Source: an uncultured Lachnospiraceae bacterium (GTDB lineage Bacteria > Bacillota > Clostridia > Lachnospirales > Lachnospiraceae). Taken from it: DNA of 64,000 bases. The DNA is taken from assembly GCA_910579865.1 (NCBI GenBank), contig CAJTXA010000004.1:124001-188000 (forward strand), written 5' to 3'. Of the stretch, positions 18,427 to 27,021 are shown piece after piece. Position numbers and translations under genes: made by a program. The notes under the pieces are model-generated. The model worked only from the letters and a program-made list of their open reading frames with translations. It was not told where the DNA came from and ran no database searches. Each line of letters starts with the position of its first letter. Position 1 is the first letter of the stretch.

Positions 18427-19356
18427 ATGACAGCGCTAGAAATGTGTCTGATTGCTGTGGGAATAATAGCAATTGCAGTCAGCTACTTTATATCGGAAAA
18501 AAATGCAGAGGAAAGAATGAAAAAAGCAGTAGATGAACTGATATTAAGTGAAGAGACAAAGCGAACGCTGATAAAGCAGGCAAAGGATACTGTAGAAGAA
18601 GCATTAAATGGAATGTCAGAAGAAATAGAAGGAAAAGCAGAAGTACAATTAGAAAAACTTTCTAATGAAAAGATTATGATGGTGAAAGAATATACAGATA
18701 CTGTTTTAGAAGAAATTGAAAAGAACCATAATGAAGTGATGTTTTTATACAGTATGTTAGATGATAAAGATAAAGATATAAAAAATGCAGTAAGGGATGC
18801 ACAGAAAATAGAGAAAACTATACATGAATTAAATCAAAAGCAGGAATTTGTAATAGAACAAGCAAAAGCTTTAATTGAGCAATGTATCGAACAGGAAAAA
18901 AATTTGGAAAGAGTGATAGAAGAACAAAACCAAGCAGATAAAAATACAATTTTAATTTTTGAACCAGATCAGAAATACGAAACTTACTTTAAAACAGAAG
19001 AAAAACTAGAAACAGAGATAACACAAGAGAAAAAGCATAAAGTGAGACAGCGAAAACAGAATTTAGAAGAGTATTTACGTAGAAATCCAGAAAAACTTTC
19101 TGAACTAAGACAGATTAGGCGTTCTAGAAAAAAGATAAAAGAAAAGAAAGAAGAGAATAGCAATCAGATTTCAAAAAGAGAAGAAGTTATTGTAGAACAA
19201 AATGAGGATAAGAAACGGGATACCATTATAGAGCTTTATCAGCAGGGAAACAGCAGCTTAGAAATTGCAAGAAAAATGGGACTTAGTATGGGGGAAGTGA
19301 AATTAATGATTGACTTATATTATGTATCAAATAAAAGTAAAGGAACGATAGAATGA
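18427..19356 (+). CDS. SwrB-like DUF6115 protein
   Basis: The 309-residue protein has one N-terminal transmembrane segment (residues ~3-20), a long coiled coil (about 25-180), a basic stretch and a C-terminal helix-turn-helix-like module (IIELYQQGNSSLEIARKMGLSMGEVKLMIDLY). This architecture and its position after sigD match DUF6115/SwrB (YlxL), which in Bacillus promotes flagellar export gate activation. The equivalence is inferred from architecture. Its stop overlaps the next start (ATGA). Confidence 0.75.
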   Translation: MTALEMCLIAVGIIAIAVSYFISEKNAEERMKKAVDELILSEETKRTLIKQAKDTVEEALNGMSEEIEGKAEVQLEKLSNEKIMMVKEYTDTVLEEIEKNHNEVMFLYSMLDDKDKDIKNAVRDAQKIEKTIHELNQKQEFVIEQAKALIEQCIEQEKNLERVIEEQNQADKNTILIFEPDQKYETYFKTEEKLETEITQEKKHKVRQRKQNLEEYLRRNPEKLSELRQIRRSRKKIKEKKEENSNQISKREEVIVEQNEDKKRDTIIELYQQGNSSLEIARKMGLSMGEVKLMIDLYYVSNKSKGTIE

Positions 19357-19886
19357 AGCTGAAATATTATCTGAATGGATTCGGAATAGGCATTATTTTT
19401 GCAACACTGGTTCTGATGATTTCTTTTTATTCTAGAAAGGGGGATACAGAACATATTTCAAAGCAGGAGGTAGAAAGCCTTGCTTTGTCTTATGGAATGG
19501 TGTATCCAGAAGAAACAACAGAAGTAGAGACTACAGAAGAACAGTCAGATACAGCAAAAGAAATAGAGTCTACAAAAGAGCAAAATACAGAAGAAACAAT
19601 AGAAGGGTTAGATACAACGATAAAGGGTAGTGAAGAGCAGGATATAGTTGGATATAACAATACTTTAATAAAAGAAACAAAGATTACAGTGGCATCAGGA
19701 ATGTATGCGAGTACAATTGCAGAATTATTAGAAGAGACAGGAGTCATTGAGAATGCACAAGAATTTAGCTTATATCTGATGCAGCAGGGATATACAAAGA
19801 AACTTCAGGCAGGAGTTTATACTTTTACAGAAGGAATGGATTTTGCAACAATTGCAGGAAAATTGCTTTGGGAAACAGAGGAATAA
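19353..19886 (+). CDS. MltG/YceG N-terminal-like membrane protein
   Basis: The 177-residue protein has a transmembrane helix (residues ~9-28), an acidic Glu/Thr-rich linker (about 50-95), then ITVASGMYASTIAELLEETGVI...LQAGVYTFTEGMDFATIAGKLL. That pattern resembles the LysM-like N-terminal module of YceG/MltG endolytic transglycosylases. The catalytic domain is absent, so it would be a binding rather than a cutting protein. It is the last gene of the operon and precedes a terminator. Confidence 0.7.
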   Translation: MKLKYYLNGFGIGIIFATLVLMISFYSRKGDTEHISKQEVESLALSYGMVYPEETTEVETTEEQSDTAKEIESTKEQNTEETIEGLDTTIKGSEEQDIVGYNNTLIKETKITVASGMYASTIAELLEETGVIENAQEFSLYLMQQGYTKKLQAGVYTFTEGMDFATIAGKLLWETEE

Positions 19887-19890
19887 AAAA

Positions 19891-19933
19891 GGAAACCATC
19901 TGACTGATAGAAATAATAGATGGTTTCCTTTTT
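19891..19933. terminator. Bidirectional terminator ending the fla/che operon
   Basis: GGAAACCATCT (19891-19901) pairs perfectly with AGATGGTTTCC (19918-19928), followed by T5 on the + strand and preceded by A6, which serves as a T-run for the convergent minus-strand gene. Confidence 0.92.
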
Positions 19934-19936
19934 CTA

Positions 19937-20224
19937 TTAACAAGGCGTGAAACGCTTTTGAAAGGTTGCTTCACTGCATAGATGGCGAGAACCATCTGCT
20001 TCCGTTATAATATAGTCCCCTTCTTGAATAAAAAGCCGCCCTCGTCTGGTATTGATATATGGACAAACAATTTTTCCATTTTCACGAGTAATTTTTACAA
20101 GTGAATCCGTTTGAATCCATCCATGAATAACAACATCCGACCAAGATTCGCAGCCATCTTCCATATCTTTTCCAATTTCATAATGCAAAGCATTTACTTC
20201 GAAACTTACCCTGGTATATTTCAT
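19937..20224 (-). CDS. Small PGDYG-like domain protein
   Basis: The 95-residue protein is in the only minus-strand gene of this region. Its second half, with RRGRLFIQEGDYIITEADGSRHLCSEATFQKRF, resembles the short PGDYG-type module (P/EGDY/WI...G....C....F) seen in phage and mobile-element proteins. No catalytic residues are recognised. The start follows AAGGAGG. It converges on the fla/che operon and shares its terminator. A phage-derived origin is possible but cannot be shown here. Confidence 0.7.
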   Translation of the reverse strand: MKYTRVSFEVNALHYEIGKDMEDGCESWSDVVIHGWIQTDSLVKITRENGKIVCPYINTRRGRLFIQEGDYIITEADGSRHLCSEATFQKRFTPC

Positions 20225-20640
20225 AAAAGAACCTCCTTATTTTTGAAATTTCTTGATGATGCTTATTTGTATTATAGCATTAATCACTCCAAAATAAAAG
20301 GAAAAAATAAGAAATCTTTTATTAGAAATCTTTATTTTAACTGGAAAAATTGGTTTTATCAGGAAAGAGAAATTCCCTTATATTTTTATTATTAGTAGAT
20401 TATAAAAGGGATTATTTTATTCCTTATAAGTAGATTAAAATTAGAAAGAGAGGTAACTTTTTATGTGAAATTGTGGAAAAATACTTTACAAATAGGAAGA
20501 TATATGATAAATTAACAATCGTGGACTGCGGCAATTGCTGCATTGTAAATAAACACGTAAGTGAATTTCTAAGTGGTGCTGAAATTCAGTTCTTAGAAAC
20601 GGAAACTTATGGAAGCAAATAACCATATGGAGGTAAACAA
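20225..20640. other. Divergent intergenic region upstream of rpsB
   Basis: These 416 bp have no supported gene. The minus-strand gene has a good -10 (TATAAT as ATTATA at 20271-20276). AGAAATCTTT occurs twice near 20310-20331. A possible rpsB promoter is TTTACA (20485-20490), 17 nt, TAAATT (20508-20513). The last ~130 bp form a structured leader, described separately. Confidence 0.5.
20521..20625 (+). promoter_or_regulatory. Structured 5' leader of rpsB
   Basis: Upstream of rpsB, TTTCTAAG (20566-20573) pairs with CTTAGAAA (20592-20599), enclosing a further small stem, and GCGGCAATTGCTGC (near 20528-20541) is an imperfect palindrome. There is no T-run after the hairpin. The arrangement suggests an S2 autoregulatory leader, as known for several Firmicutes ribosomal operons. 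Function is inference. Confidence 0.5.
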
Positions 20641-21375
20641 ATGAGTGTTATTTCAATGAAACAGTTATTAGAAGCTGGTGTGCATTTTGGACATCAAACA
20701 AGAAGATGGAACCCTAAAATGGCTCCTTATATTTACACAGAAAGAAATGGGATTTATATTATTGATTTGCAAAAATCTGTTGGCAAAGTAGATGAAGCTT
20801 ATAAAGCGATTTCTGATATTGCAGCAGAAGGTGGTACAATTCTTTTTGTGGGAACAAAAAAGCAGGCTCAAGATGCGATTAAGTCTGAAGCAGAACGTTG
20901 CAATATGTTTTATGTAAATGAAAGATGGTTAGGCGGTATGCTAACAAACTTTAAGACAATTCGTTCTAGAGTGGCAAGATTAAAAGAAATTGAGACTATG
21001 GCAGAGGATGGAACATTTGATGTTCTTCCTAAGAAGGAAGTAATTGAATTAAAGAAAGAGTGGGAAAAACTGGAAAAGAATCTTGGTGGAATTAAGGAAA
21101 TGGATCGTGTTCCAGACGCAATCTTTATTGTAGATCCAAAGAAGGAAAGAATTTGCGTACAGGAAGCACATACACTTGGTATTCCATTGATTGGTATTGC
21201 AGATACTAATTGCGATCCAGAAGAATTGGATTATGTAATTCCAGGAAATGATGATGCAATTAGAGCAGTTAAATTAATCGTTGCTAAGATGGCAGATGCA
21301 GTGATTGAGGCAAATCAGGGTGTTTCAACTGTAGATGCAGAGGAAGACGAAGAAATGTTTTCAGAAGAAGCTTAA
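20641..21375 (+). CDS. rpsB: 30S ribosomal protein S2
   Basis: The 244-residue protein has clear S2 motifs: MKQLLEAGVHFGHQTRRWNPKMAPYIY at the N-terminus, FVGTKKQAQDAI, NERWLGGMLTNFKTI and IFIVDPKKE, with the usual acidic C-terminal tail. It is a structural protein of the small subunit. It is paired with tsf as in most bacteria. The ribosome binding site is GGAGG. Confidence 0.98.
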   Translation: MSVISMKQLLEAGVHFGHQTRRWNPKMAPYIYTERNGIYIIDLQKSVGKVDEAYKAISDIAAEGGTILFVGTKKQAQDAIKSEAERCNMFYVNERWLGGMLTNFKTIRSRVARLKEIETMAEDGTFDVLPKKEVIELKKEWEKLEKNLGGIKEMDRVPDAIFIVDPKKERICVQEAHTLGIPLIGIADTNCDPEELDYVIPGNDDAIRAVKLIVAKMADAVIEANQGVSTVDAEEDEEMFSEEA

Positions 21376-21393
21376 TAGGTATCCTATTATAGA

Positions 21394-21440
21394 CTGCAGC
21401 CCGTATAGAAGAACATTTAGTTCTTTTACATGGGCTGTAG
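21394..21440 (+). other. rpsB-tsf intercistronic hairpin
   Basis: CTGCAGCCC (21394-21402) pairs with GGGCTGTAG (21432-21440) using one G-U pair. An inner AGAAC/GTTCT stem extends it. No T-run follows, so it may attenuate, process or stabilise the tsf part of the transcript. Confidence 0.6.
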
Positions 21441-21503
21441 AAGCTTAAATTAAAATAAACAAGAGAAAGAAAAACCGTTGATTAGAAAATGGAGGTAATA
21501 AAA

Positions 21504-22436
21504 ATGGCTATTACAGCAACAATGGTAAAAGAGTTGAGAGAAATGACTGGTGCAGGAATGATGGATTGTAAGAAAGCTCTTGCAGAAACAGATGGAAATA
21601 TGGATGAAGCAGTTGAATTTTTAAGAAAAAATGGACAACTTAAGGCAGAGAAAAAAGCTGGAAGAATTGCAGCAGAAGGAATTGTCAGAACAATTATTGA
21701 AGGAAATCAGGCGGCAATTGTTGAGGTAAATTCAGAAACCGATTTTGTTGCAAAAAATGCTGATTTTCAGGCATATGTGCAGGATGTAGCAACACAGGCT
21801 TTGGCAACAAATGCAACTGATATCGATGCATTTTTAGCAGAGCCATGGATAAAAGATAATACAAAGACGGTAAAAGAAGTATTAGTGGAAAAGGTTGCTG
21901 TAATTGGAGAAAATCTTTCTATTAGAAGATTTGAAAAGGTGACAGCAGAGAATGGCTGCATTGTTTCCTATATTCATGGTGGCGGAAGAATTGGTGTGTT
22001 AGTAGATGCAGAGGCAAATGTTGTAAATGATGAAGTAAAGGAAGCACTTTTGAATATTGCTATGCAAATTGCTGCATTATCTGCAAAATATGTTTCTAAT
22101 GCAGAGGTACCAGAGGATTATAAAAATCATGAAAAAGAAATTTTAATGGCACAGGTTGAAAATGATCCATCTGTTGCAGGAAAGCCAGCTAAAGTAATTG
22201 AAGGAATTATCAATGGTCGTTTAAATAAAGAATTAAAGGAAATCTGTTTATTAGATCAAGTTTATGTAAAGGCAGAGGATGGTAAGCAGACAGTAGAACA
22301 GTATTTAGATTCTGTAGCAAAATCAGTAGGAGGCACATTGAAGGTAAAGAAGTTTATTCGCTTTGAAACTGGAGAAGGGCTTGCAAAGAAGGAAGAGAAT
22401 TTTGCTGAGGAAGTAGCAAAACAGATGAATCAGTAG
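21504..22436 (+). CDS. tsf: Elongation factor Ts
   Basis: The 310-residue protein has the EF-Ts N-terminal UBA-like module with LREMTGAGMMDCKKAL, the core TDFVAKN motif, and the dimerisation region ending in VKKFIRFETGEGL. It recharges EF-Tu with GTP. The ATG at 21489 overlaps the ribosome binding site (GGAGG at 21491-21495), so ATG 21504 is the start. Confidence 0.97.
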   Translation: MAITATMVKELREMTGAGMMDCKKALAETDGNMDEAVEFLRKNGQLKAEKKAGRIAAEGIVRTIIEGNQAAIVEVNSETDFVAKNADFQAYVQDVATQALATNATDIDAFLAEPWIKDNTKTVKEVLVEKVAVIGENLSIRRFEKVTAENGCIVSYIHGGGRIGVLVDAEANVVNDEVKEALLNIAMQIAALSAKYVSNAEVPEDYKNHEKEILMAQVENDPSVAGKPAKVIEGIINGRLNKELKEICLLDQVYVKAEDGKQTVEQYLDSVAKSVGGTLKVKKFIRFETGEGLAKKEENFAEEVAKQMNQ

Positions 22437-22474
22437 AAATTTGTCGAAATCAGGTGAATAGAGATAAGAATGAG

Positions 22475-22518
22475 AACCCTTGCAAGTGGTATATATGTAC
22501 CATTTGCAGGGGTTTTTG
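22475..22518 (+). terminator. rpsB-tsf terminator
   Basis: AACCCTTGCAAGTGGTA pairs with TACCATTTGCAGGGGTT around a short AT loop and is followed by TTT. A related but degraded copy lies at 23231-23280, downstream of the brnTA pair. Confidence 0.9.
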
Positions 22519-22578
22519 CCTTGTTGAATTTGTCAGACAATGTTTGGCAAATTTGAAAAGTGATTAGGAAAAATGTAA

Positions 22579-22607
22579 TTGATGGGCTTACTATTTAATG
22601 CTATACT
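22579..22607 (+). promoter_or_regulatory. brnT promoter
   Basis: TTGATG (22579-22584), 17-nt spacer, TATACT (22602-22607). The initiation point would fall about 20 nt before the brnT start, leaving a very short leader without a clear Shine-Dalgarno sequence. Confidence 0.7.
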
Positions 22608-22632
22608 GTTAACATAGAATGAATAGTCAAAA

Positions 22633-22911
22633 ATGAAATTTGAGTGGGACGAACATAAGAACTTTATAAATAAAGAGAAACATAAGATTTCTTTTGAAAC
22701 AGCAGCATATGTGTTTGACGATCCTTATTATATTGAGATGTATGATTTTGAGCATAGTGTTGAAGAGGATGGATATATTGCGATAGGGAAAGTTGGAGAT
22801 GTATTGTTTGTAGTATTTACAGAACGAAAAGAAACAATTCGATTAATTTCAGCCAGACTTGCAACAAATGCAGAAAAGGAGCTTTATTATGATCAGAACA
22901 TTAATTATTGA
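22633..22911 (+). CDS. brnT: BrnT-family toxin
   Basis: The 92-residue protein matches the BrnT fold pattern: FEWDEHKNFINKEKHKISFETAAYVFDDP at the N-terminus, then EEDGYIAIGKVGDVLFVVFTER and IRLISARLATNAEKELY. BrnT is a RelE-fold ribonuclease toxin of type II modules. The R/H/K residues of the family active region (RLISAR, WDEHK) are present, so it looks intact. The ATG has little ribosome binding site, and the antitoxin start lies inside its 3' end, the usual coupling of this system. Confidence 0.88.
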   Translation: MKFEWDEHKNFINKEKHKISFETAAYVFDDPYYIEMYDFEHSVEEDGYIAIGKVGDVLFVVFTERKETIRLISARLATNAEKELYYDQNINY

Positions 22912-23068
22912 GAGTGGACAAAAACCTACGGAAGAACAATTGAAAGAGGTTGAAGAGGCGAAAAAAAGTCCAATTAACTTCGATGAGGATTGTAGGGAGT
23001 TGTCGCCAGCCATGATGAAGGCGTTTAAGAGTGCAGTTGTGCAAAGAAATCGTAAGAAAAAAGCTTAA
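22889..23068 (+). CDS. brnA: BrnA-like antitoxin
   Basis: A 59-residue protein from ATG 22889, which lies 6 nt after AAAGGAG and overlaps the brnT 3' end by 23 nt. The core PINFDEDCRELSPAMMKAFKSAVVQRNR fits short BrnA-type antitoxins of gut Clostridia, with a C-terminal helix of the ribbon-helix-helix type. It should bind BrnT and repress the operon. The symbol rests on position and pattern. Confidence 0.75.
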   Translation: MIRTLIIESGQKPTEEQLKEVEEAKKSPINFDEDCRELSPAMMKAFKSAVVQRNRKKKA

Positions 23069-23428
23069 AAATTTTGGGGGATGCAGTTGAAAAGGCATAG
23101 ATATAGGGCAGTTAAAAATTACTGGAAAGCCAGTAAAATACATAGTTCCGGGGATATATGACCGGAACATGAAAAAGAGAAAGTTTGCAAAGCAGATAAA
23201 TGTATAAATGAACTTTACTGCGAACTTTTGAGAATGAAACCCCTTGTAAGTGGCATTTATATGTTATTTACAAGAAACATTTCCTACTATTTAATAGAAG
23301 CAGTTTTCTAAAAAATTTAATAATAAAAATAAATATTTACTAATTCAAATATAATATTGATAATTTTTCAAAATGTGATATGCTATAATAAGTTAAAAGA
23401 AACGATATTTTGGAAAGAGGGGAAAGAA
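23069..23428. other. Intergenic region with a gene remnant and a duplicated terminator-like element
   Basis: Bases 23091-23215 contain ~40 stop-free codons (KITGKPVKYIVPGIYD...) without a start, which looks like a gene tail. Bases 23231-23295 resemble the tsf terminator and the start of the brnT promoter (TACTATTTAAT at 23285-23295 and 22589-22599). The promoter of the following gene has an extended -10, TGCTATAAT (23381-23389). Confidence 0.5.
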
Positions 23429-26400
23429 ATGGCAATATCCTATGAAGGATTATGGAATATTTTAAATGAAAGAGGAATTTCTAAGACCGAATTTCGGAAA
23501 CTAATTAATATCAGTACAGTAACTTTGGCAAAAATGTCTAAGAATGAGCCAGTATCTATGTCTGTGATAGAAACTATCTGCTTAACATTTCAATGTGAAA
23601 TTGAGGAGATAATGAAGATTGAGAAAAAGGAACAGAAAAAGAAGTGGGGAAGGATACAAGAAAAAGCAGTTTATGTAATACGTTTGTTTTATCTTACGGA
23701 AGAATGGGATGGAGAGAATGATATAGATTTTTTATATGGATATGCTATTATGGCGGATGAGGGAGTAGAAAGTAAAAAAAGGTGGGAATTATTAGAACAT
23801 ATAAAACAAGAAAATATTCGAGTTTGGGAAATTACATCAATGATTCGTGGAGACACTTTATGGATTCTTATTCGTGCTATGGAACAGAATAAAAATCTAG
23901 GAGAGTTTTTTAGAGAGTCTTCTACAGAATTACATGATAACTTAAGAAATAAAAGAAAAGAAGAGTGGCATAATCATTTTTTAAATGCACAGATTATTCA
24001 TTTCAATAAGGATTACAGGCCAGAAATTGTGTTGATTCCTGAAAGAGAGAGTAGTCTGTTAATAAAAGGGATGCAGCCATTTCACGCTTTTGGAGAGGAT
24101 CCTTTGATTAGTGAATCTTTTGTATGCAGATGGAAAAGAAAACTTTATTTTACTAAGGAAAAAGATTATGATATAAATAAAATGGAATTAATTTATAATT
24201 TTTTTAAAAAAGAAAAATTTTTAGTGAATGGAATAAGGGATTTGTGTCGTATTGGTGATTTTGAAGTATTTTCGACCCTTGTAGATAAAATAGGACAAAA
24301 GGAATTATTTGAGATAGAATCACAAGTAGAGAGATTAGATAGTAGGCAGAAAGTACTAAAAGGATTTAAAATAACTGTTTTTTCCAAATATTTATCAGGA
24401 AGTTATATACTTGGAGTAACTACTTATAATGCAGGAAATCCTACTTCCTCAAAAATATATGATATTATTGTGAATGGACAGGATGTAACAAGAACCATAA
24501 ATTTTGCGGAAAGCAGTGGAAAAGCGATTGTTTGTATATGGGAAAAAAGGGAAGAAAAGCAGATTCAGTTAATTGGATATAAGCAAATTTCTATTGTACG
24601 TGATTTGGTTGTGGATATGAAAATGAGTGAAAGGACGATTACAATAGAGGATAAATATACAAAAAAATTTCAAGAAACAAATGGTAAAAAAGGCAAAGAC
24701 AGTGTGAATTGCAATATGCGAAATTATAGTTCTTGGGAAAATCGTATAGAGAATAAAGGAAATGATCCTTGGAGAAAAGAGTTTATGCAGGTTGCAGATG
24801 ACTTTGAAGAGTTATATGGAACAGAAATAGCAGAAAGTCGGTTTTTTGCTCAGGGAATGAAAGGACATGAAGAATTTTTAAAATGGTTGAACGAAGAAAT
24901 AAATAAAAAAGAAATAGAAGATATTTGGATATTTGATCCTTATATTGATGCAGACAGTGTGACTAGAATATTACGCTCTTTGGAAGATACAAAAATACAG
25001 ATGAAAATTGTTACAGATGCAAAAGCTCCTAGTCGAAATCAAAACAACAGAATTGGTATACTTCAAAATACTTGTTATCAATTAGAAGAACTTTTGAAAA
25101 GTCGGTTTTCCTTTTATGCATTTCAAGCAAATAAATGTCTTTTGCATGATAGGATTATCCTGTTATGTGGTCAAAAATATATCCCTATTGTTTATAATAT
25201 GAGTAATTCATTGGATAATATGGCGATGTATACTCCTTCTATTGTATGTAAATTAAGTCGTAATTCTGCAAAAGAAGTTGCAACATATTATTTGGAATTA
25301 TATCAGAAAGAACAAGAGAAAGGACATATTCAAGTATTATGGGAAAAAGAAATATATAGTCAAAGGCAAAGTGTAGTTAAAGTTTCTAAGAAAGAACAAG
25401 AAAAAGATTTGGATGATTTCGTGGAATTTTTTAATGAAAAATTAAAAAAAGAGAAGCTAGGTTTATTACATAGAGAAAAAGGAAGAATTGTTTTTCCTGA
25501 TTTTTTAGACAAGGAAGAAAAAATAAAGATGATGGAGGTATTATGTATAAATGCCAATGAGTATTGGGAAAAAATATGTTTTCTTTGTGCAAATATAGAG
25601 GATACAACTTGTATAGAGTTAGAAAAAAAGCTGGAGGAGTCTTATAATCAGGATTGGGGGGAAAAATTACAAGAAATACTAATCAAGGAGTTAGATAAAG
25701 ATAGGGAGGAACAAAAAAAAGAGGGGTGCAAGGTTTATCAGAAAGAGGATTTTAGAGAAATTTTACAGGGAATGGGAGAACTGTTCGAAAATTTATATGG
25801 GGTTCAAATTGAACCTTGTTTGTCACAGAAGGGAGAACAGGCTTTGGGAATTCTGATTATAAAGGATTTTTTTCGGTATCAGATGATTTTAGAACAGCTA
25901 GATAAAAAGGAAGGCTCTTTGCAAGTATTAAAACAAGAAAGGGCTATGATTTATAAATTGATTTGTATAATGGAGGAAAGAAAAAAACTTTCAAAAGAAT
26001 TAGCAGAAAAATGTTTAGTATCAGAAAACCAAAATTTAATTGCAGTTGGAATACAATGGTTTATAAAACAAAGAAAGATAGAAACAGTAATTGATAAAGT
26101 AAAAGATTCTTTTTATTGTCATGAGTTTTTTAAAGAAATGATAATCGACTTGCAAGTCGAGGACTGCCAAAAAGAACATTTTTTAAAAAGTGAAAAATTT
26201 GAGGAAGAAAAGAAGAGTTTTCTATTAAAAATGCAAGAGGTAAAAGAAAGTTGGGTGAATTATTTTTCAGACACATTAACAGCTAAACAGTTAGAGGATA
26301 GAGAATATTTTAAAGAAATTGGAACAAGAAGCAAGGAGGATGTTTGTGATCTTATAGTAATGCTTTATAAGGCAAATAAACTTTCGGTTACAGAATTAGA

Positions 26401-26854
26401 GATTTTTTTAACAGATTGTTTTTTAGAAAAATTGGAAAAGGATTATAAGAAAGAGGATGGTTATTGGAGAATAGAAGATTTTCAAAATGGAGAATTGTTT
26501 TTGGTTACACTAAAAGAATTTGGAACAGAAATTGCAGGGAAATTAGCAGTGGAAAACTTAATTTCTTGGGAAAAAAAATTAGTAAAAGTATTACATGATG
26601 TATTTTTACAACAGAAAAATTATACAAAGTGGAAGTGTTATATTGATATGCTGATATGGTGTTGTACGATGCGTATTTTTTGCCAGAATTTTTGGAAGGA
26701 GTATGAGATTTGGATGCAGGCGGATCGAAACAGACAGACAAGACAAAAGGAAATTCAAGGCTTATTAAAAAAATATCAGTCTACATTGAAGAAATATTCT
26801 GAGGCATATCGGCTTTTCTGTGAAATAAAAAAGCAACTTACGAACGAAGTATAG
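23429..26854 (+). CDS. Large HTH plus PLD-like protein, candidate defence effector
   Basis: A 1141-residue protein from ATG 23429, placed after GAGGGGA. Residues ~1-67 are a Cro/YozG-type HTH (SKTEFRKLINISTVTLAKM). Residues ~70-470 are a mixed domain I do not recognise. Residues ~470-640 look like a phospholipase D fold: DPYIDADSVTRIL at Asp503 and LLHDRIILLCG with His573-Asp574-Arg575 in place of a full HKD motif. The rest (~640-1141) is helical and rich in Lys and Glu. No membrane segment is seen. It stands alone next to a toxin-antitoxin pair in an accessory insertion, so a defence or conflict role is suspected. The function is not established. Confidence 0.7.
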   Translation: MAISYEGLWNILNERGISKTEFRKLINISTVTLAKMSKNEPVSMSVIETICLTFQCEIEEIMKIEKKEQKKKWGRIQEKAVYVIRLFYLTEEWDGENDIDFLYGYAIMADEGVESKKRWELLEHIKQENIRVWEITSMIRGDTLWILIRAMEQNKNLGEFFRESSTELHDNLRNKRKEEWHNHFLNAQIIHFNKDYRPEIVLIPERESSLLIKGMQPFHAFGEDPLISESFVCRWKRKLYFTKEKDYDINKMELIYNFFKKEKFLVNGIRDLCRIGDFEVFSTLVDKIGQKELFEIESQVERLDSRQKVLKGFKITVFSKYLSGSYILGVTTYNAGNPTSSKIYDIIVNGQDVTRTINFAESSGKAIVCIWEKREEKQIQLIGYKQISIVRDLVVDMKMSERTITIEDKYTKKFQETNGKKGKDSVNCNMRNYSSWENRIENKGNDPWRKEFMQVADDFEELYGTEIAESRFFAQGMKGHEEFLKWLNEEINKKEIEDIWIFDPYIDADSVTRILRSLEDTKIQMKIVTDAKAPSRNQNNRIGILQNTCYQLEELLKSRFSFYAFQANKCLLHDRIILLCGQKYIPIVYNMSNSLDNMAMYTPSIVCKLSRNSAKEVATYYLELYQKEQEKGHIQVLWEKEIYSQRQSVVKVSKKEQEKDLDDFVEFFNEKLKKEKLGLLHREKGRIVFPDFLDKEEKIKMMEVLCINANEYWEKICFLCANIEDTTCIELEKKLEESYNQDWGEKLQEILIKELDKDREEQKKEGCKVYQKEDFREILQGMGELFENLYGVQIEPCLSQKGEQALGILIIKDFFRYQMILEQLDKKEGSLQVLKQERAMIYKLICIMEERKKLSKELAEKCLVSENQNLIAVGIQWFIKQRKIETVIDKVKDSFYCHEFFKEMIIDLQVEDCQKEHFLKSEKFEEEKKSFLLKMQEVKESWVNYFSDTLTAKQLEDREYFKEIGTRSKEDVCDLIVMLYKANKLSVTELEIFLTDCFLEKLEKDYKKEDGYWRIEDFQNGELFLVTLKEFGTEIAGKLAVENLISWEKKLVKVLHDVFLQQKNYTKWKCYIDMLIWCCTMRIFCQNFWKEYEIWMQADRNRQTRQKEIQGLLKKYQSTLKKYSEAYRLFCEIKKQLTNEV

Positions 26855-26901
26855 GAGTAATTGTTATCTATGTATTTTGATTATAAAAAAGATTAAGAAC
26901 A

Positions 26902-26940
26902 AGGTAAGAAAAAATGTTATGTTTTTTCTTATCTTTTTTC
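26902..26940 (+). terminator. Terminator after the HTH-PLD gene
   Basis: AGGTAAGAAAAAA pairs with TTTTTTCTTATCT (one G-U pair) around a 6-nt loop, and a T-run follows. Confidence 0.75.
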
Positions 26941-26963
26941 TTTACTAACACAACTAAATTTTA

Positions 26964-27017
26964 TTGACATTTCAGATAGAATACTATAAAATAGTTCGAA
27001 ATAGAACAATAAGGAGG
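26964..27017 (+). promoter_or_regulatory. Promoter and operator-like palindrome of the marR-tauE operon
   Basis: TTGACA (26964-26969), 17 nt, TAAAAT (26987-26992). Immediately downstream lies GTTCGAAATAGAAC, an imperfect inverted repeat (GTTC/GAAC) that would suit a MarR dimer for autoregulation. AAGGAGG follows before the start. Confidence 0.65.
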
Positions 27018-27021
27018 AACT

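Noticed and set aside
20111..20395. 94-residue + strand ORF upstream of rpsB
   Set aside because: It overlaps the opposite-strand gene and its promoter, has no ribosome binding site and ends in low-complexity AT-rich sequence.
23081..23161. 26-codon ORF after brnA as a gene
   Set aside because: No usable spacing to a ribosome binding site and no recognisable protein. It is treated as part of the remnant region.
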